DNA from: Muribaculaceae bacterium
GTDB lineage: Bacteria > Bacteroidota > Bacteroidia > Bacteroidales > Muribaculaceae
Assembly (NCBI GenBank): GCA_016292745.1
Contig: JAEDFO010000023.1
Coordinates: forward strand, 1-32,126
Direction: 5' to 3'
DNA length: 32,126 nucleotides
Notes under the pieces: generated by a model
Database searches by the model: none
Seen by the model: the letters and a program-made list of their open reading frames with translations, nothing else
Told to the model about the DNA's origin: nothing
Translations under genes and position numbers: made by a program
In this document: positions 30,691-32,126 of the stretch, piece after piece
Layout: every line of letters begins with the position of its first letter
Position numbering within the stretch: the first letter of the stretch is position 1

Positions 30691-32126
30691 ATGGCTATAA
30701 ATAAAGACGAACAGCTGAGATTTACCAGAAACATTGGTATTATGGCGCACATCGACGCCGGTAAGACCACTACTTCTGAACGTATCCTTTTCTACACCGG
30801 TCTTACTCACAAAATCGGTGAGGTTCACGATGGCGCTGCCACAATGGACTGGATGGAACAGGAACAGGAACGTGGTATTACAATTACTTCTGCTGCAACA
30901 ACAGCATTCTGGAATTATCGCGACAACAAGTATAAGATAAACCTCATCGACACCCCAGGACACGTCGATTTCACCGTAGAGGTAGAACGTTCGCTGCGTA
31001 TCCTTGATGGTGCCGTTGCAACATTCTGTGCCGTTGGTGGTGTTGAGCCTCAGTCGGAAACAGTATGGCGTCAGGCCGACAAATACAATGTTCCCCGTAT
31101 CGGTTACGTGAACAAGATGGACCGTTCGGGTGCCAACTTCTTCGAGGTGGTTCGCCAGCTTAAGGAGGTTCTCGGTGCAAATCCTTGCCCAATCCAAATT
31201 CCTATCGGTGCAGAAGAAACCTTCAAGGGTGTAGTTGACCTTATCACTATGAAGGCCCTTTACTGGCACGATGAGACAATGGGCGCAGAGTATTCGGCCG
31301 AGGAAATCCCGGCATCGCTTGCCGACGAGGCAGCTGAATGGCGCGACAAAATGCTCGAGAACATTGCAGAGTTCGATGAGGCATTGATGGAAAAATACTT
31401 CGACGACCCGTCGACCATCACCGAGGACGAAATCCGCAACGCCATCCGCAACGCAACACTTAAGATGGAAATCGTGCCGATGATCTGCGGTAGCTCGTTC
31501 AAGAACAAGGGCGTTCAGTGTCTGCTCGACTCAGTTTGTGCATATCTGCCATCTCCTGAGGACACTCCCGAGGTTGTAGGCCATGCAGTAGGCAACACCG
31601 ACGAGAAAGTGGCTCGCAAGCCGTTGTTCGAAGAGCCTATGTGTGCACTCGCATTCAAGATTGCCACCGACCCGTATGTAGGCCGTCTGTGCTTCTTCCG
31701 CGTATACTCTGGCTCGATTGAAGCCGGCAGCTACGTTCTTAATACCCGTTCGGGCAAGAAAGAACGTATCTCGCGTCTGTTCCAGATGCACTCCAACAAG
31801 CAGAACCCTATGGAGGTTATCGGTTGTGGTGACATCGGTGCCGGCGTAGGTTTCAAGGATATCCGTACTGGTGATACCCTTTGCGCCGAAGATGCTCCTA
31901 TCGTACTCGAATCGATTGACTTCCCCGACCCAGTTATCGGTATCGCTGTTGAGCCAAAGACTCAGAAGGACCTCGACAAGCTTGGCGTAGGTCTGCAGAA
32001 ACTTGCCGAAGAAGACCCGACATTCCGTGTACAGACCAACGAAGAGACAGGCCAAACCGTTATCAGCGGTATGGGTGAGCTCCACCTCGATATCATTATC
32101 GACCGTCTGCGTCGTGAGTTCAAGGT
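30691..32126 (+). CDS. fusA: Elongation factor G, 3' part outside window
   Basis: The frame starts at 30691 (MAINKDEQLRFTRNIG) and stays open to the window end, covering about 478 of roughly 700 residues. The GTPase motifs are intact: G1 AHIDAGKTTT (about 19-28), switch I GITITSAATT, G3 DTPGH and G4 NKMD. Domain II follows (YVGRLCFFRVYSGSIEAGSY) and the domain III motif ETGQTVISGMGELHLDIIIDRL is at the edge. EF-G translocates tRNA and mRNA on the ribosome, and with RRF recycles ribosomes. The str-operon position identifies the main, constitutive copy. Confidence 0.97.
   Translation, partial: MAINKDEQLRFTRNIGIMAHIDAGKTTTSERILFYTGLTHKIGEVHDGAATMDWMEQEQERGITITSAATTAFWNYRDNKYKINLIDTPGHVDFTVEVERSLRILDGAVATFCAVGGVEPQSETVWRQADKYNVPRIGYVNKMDRSGANFFEVVRQLKEVLGANPCPIQIPIGAEETFKGVVDLITMKALYWHDETMGAEYSAEEIPASLADEAAEWRDKMLENIAEFDEALMEKYFDDPSTITEDEIRNAIRNATLKMEIVPMICGSSFKNKGVQCLLDSVCAYLPSPEDTPEVVGHAVGNTDEKVARKPLFEEPMCALAFKIATDPYVGRLCFFRVYSGSIEAGSYVLNTRSGKKERISRLFQMHSNKQNPMEVIGCGDIGAGVGFKDIRTGDTLCAEDAPIVLESIDFPDPVIGIAVEPKTQKDLDKLGVGLQKLAEEDPTFRVQTNEETGQTVISGMGELHLDIIIDRLRREFK

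Noticed and set aside
30691..32126. Possibility that this is the starvation-induced second EF-G of Bacteroides
   Set aside because: The str-operon position and intact GTPase motifs fit the main fusA; the second paralogue is encoded elsewhere as far as I recall.

Overview
The window looks like chromosomal DNA of a Bacteroidales gut bacterium; a Muribaculaceae-like organism is my best guess from memory of gene content, not a proven assignment. The sequence supports Bacteroidota in three ways. Shine-Dalgarno sequences are nearly absent. Several genes are preceded by the phylum's promoter signature (TTTG or TTG about 19-21 nt before TAnnTTTG). Several proteins are of types typical of the phylum: a GlmU-like protein with a non-canonical N-terminus, an RluB-type synthase with a long Gly/Asn/Arg tail, MgtE next to RsmA, and a LutABC set. 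I see no phage, transposon, CRISPR array, tRNA or rRNA gene. Most of the window is ordinary core genome.

Layout. 1-2775 (minus): the 5' part of a saccharopine-dehydrogenase-family gene, then mgtE and rsmA, which form a tight pair. 2950-5619 (plus): a flippase-like membrane protein, a small single-pass membrane protein and an AraC-type regulator. 5748-10925 (minus): a SIMPL-domain protein and a four-gene operon encoding an iron/B12-type ABC importer (lipoprotein, permease, ATPase) plus a DUF3843-like protein. 11048-11923 (minus): HIT-family protein and greA, whose long leader contains a GC-rich structured segment. 12372-16816 (plus): purB, a pseudouridine synthase with a repetitive low-complexity N-terminus, and asnS. 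17015-23430 (minus): class I fumarase, RluA-type synthase, acyltransferase 3, S41 protease and the GlmU-like protein. 23598-24755 (plus): rfbC, a 51-residue predicted exported peptide and a Fur-family regulator that lacks the structural-zinc cysteines. 24833-29125 (minus): lutC, lutB, lutA and aldA. 29651-end (plus): rpsL, rpsG and the start of fusA (str operon).

How genes work together. AldA oxidises L-lactaldehyde, a product of fucose or rhamnose breakdown, to L-lactate. LutABC oxidises L-lactate to pyruvate, so the 24.8-29.1 kb block reads as a lactaldehyde-to-pyruvate module. The 6.5-10.9 kb operon is an importer whose genes overlap or nearly touch. Convergent gene pairs (araC/SIMPL, asnS/fumarase, fur/lutC) are separated by strong hairpins.

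I found no clear new multi-gene system. The most unusual points are the Fur-like protein without CxxC motifs beside a small exported peptide, a duplicated palindromic promoter element before rfbC, the structured GC island in the greA leader, the GC-rich block between aldA and rpsL, and the RQGGY-repeat tail on the pseudouridine synthase.
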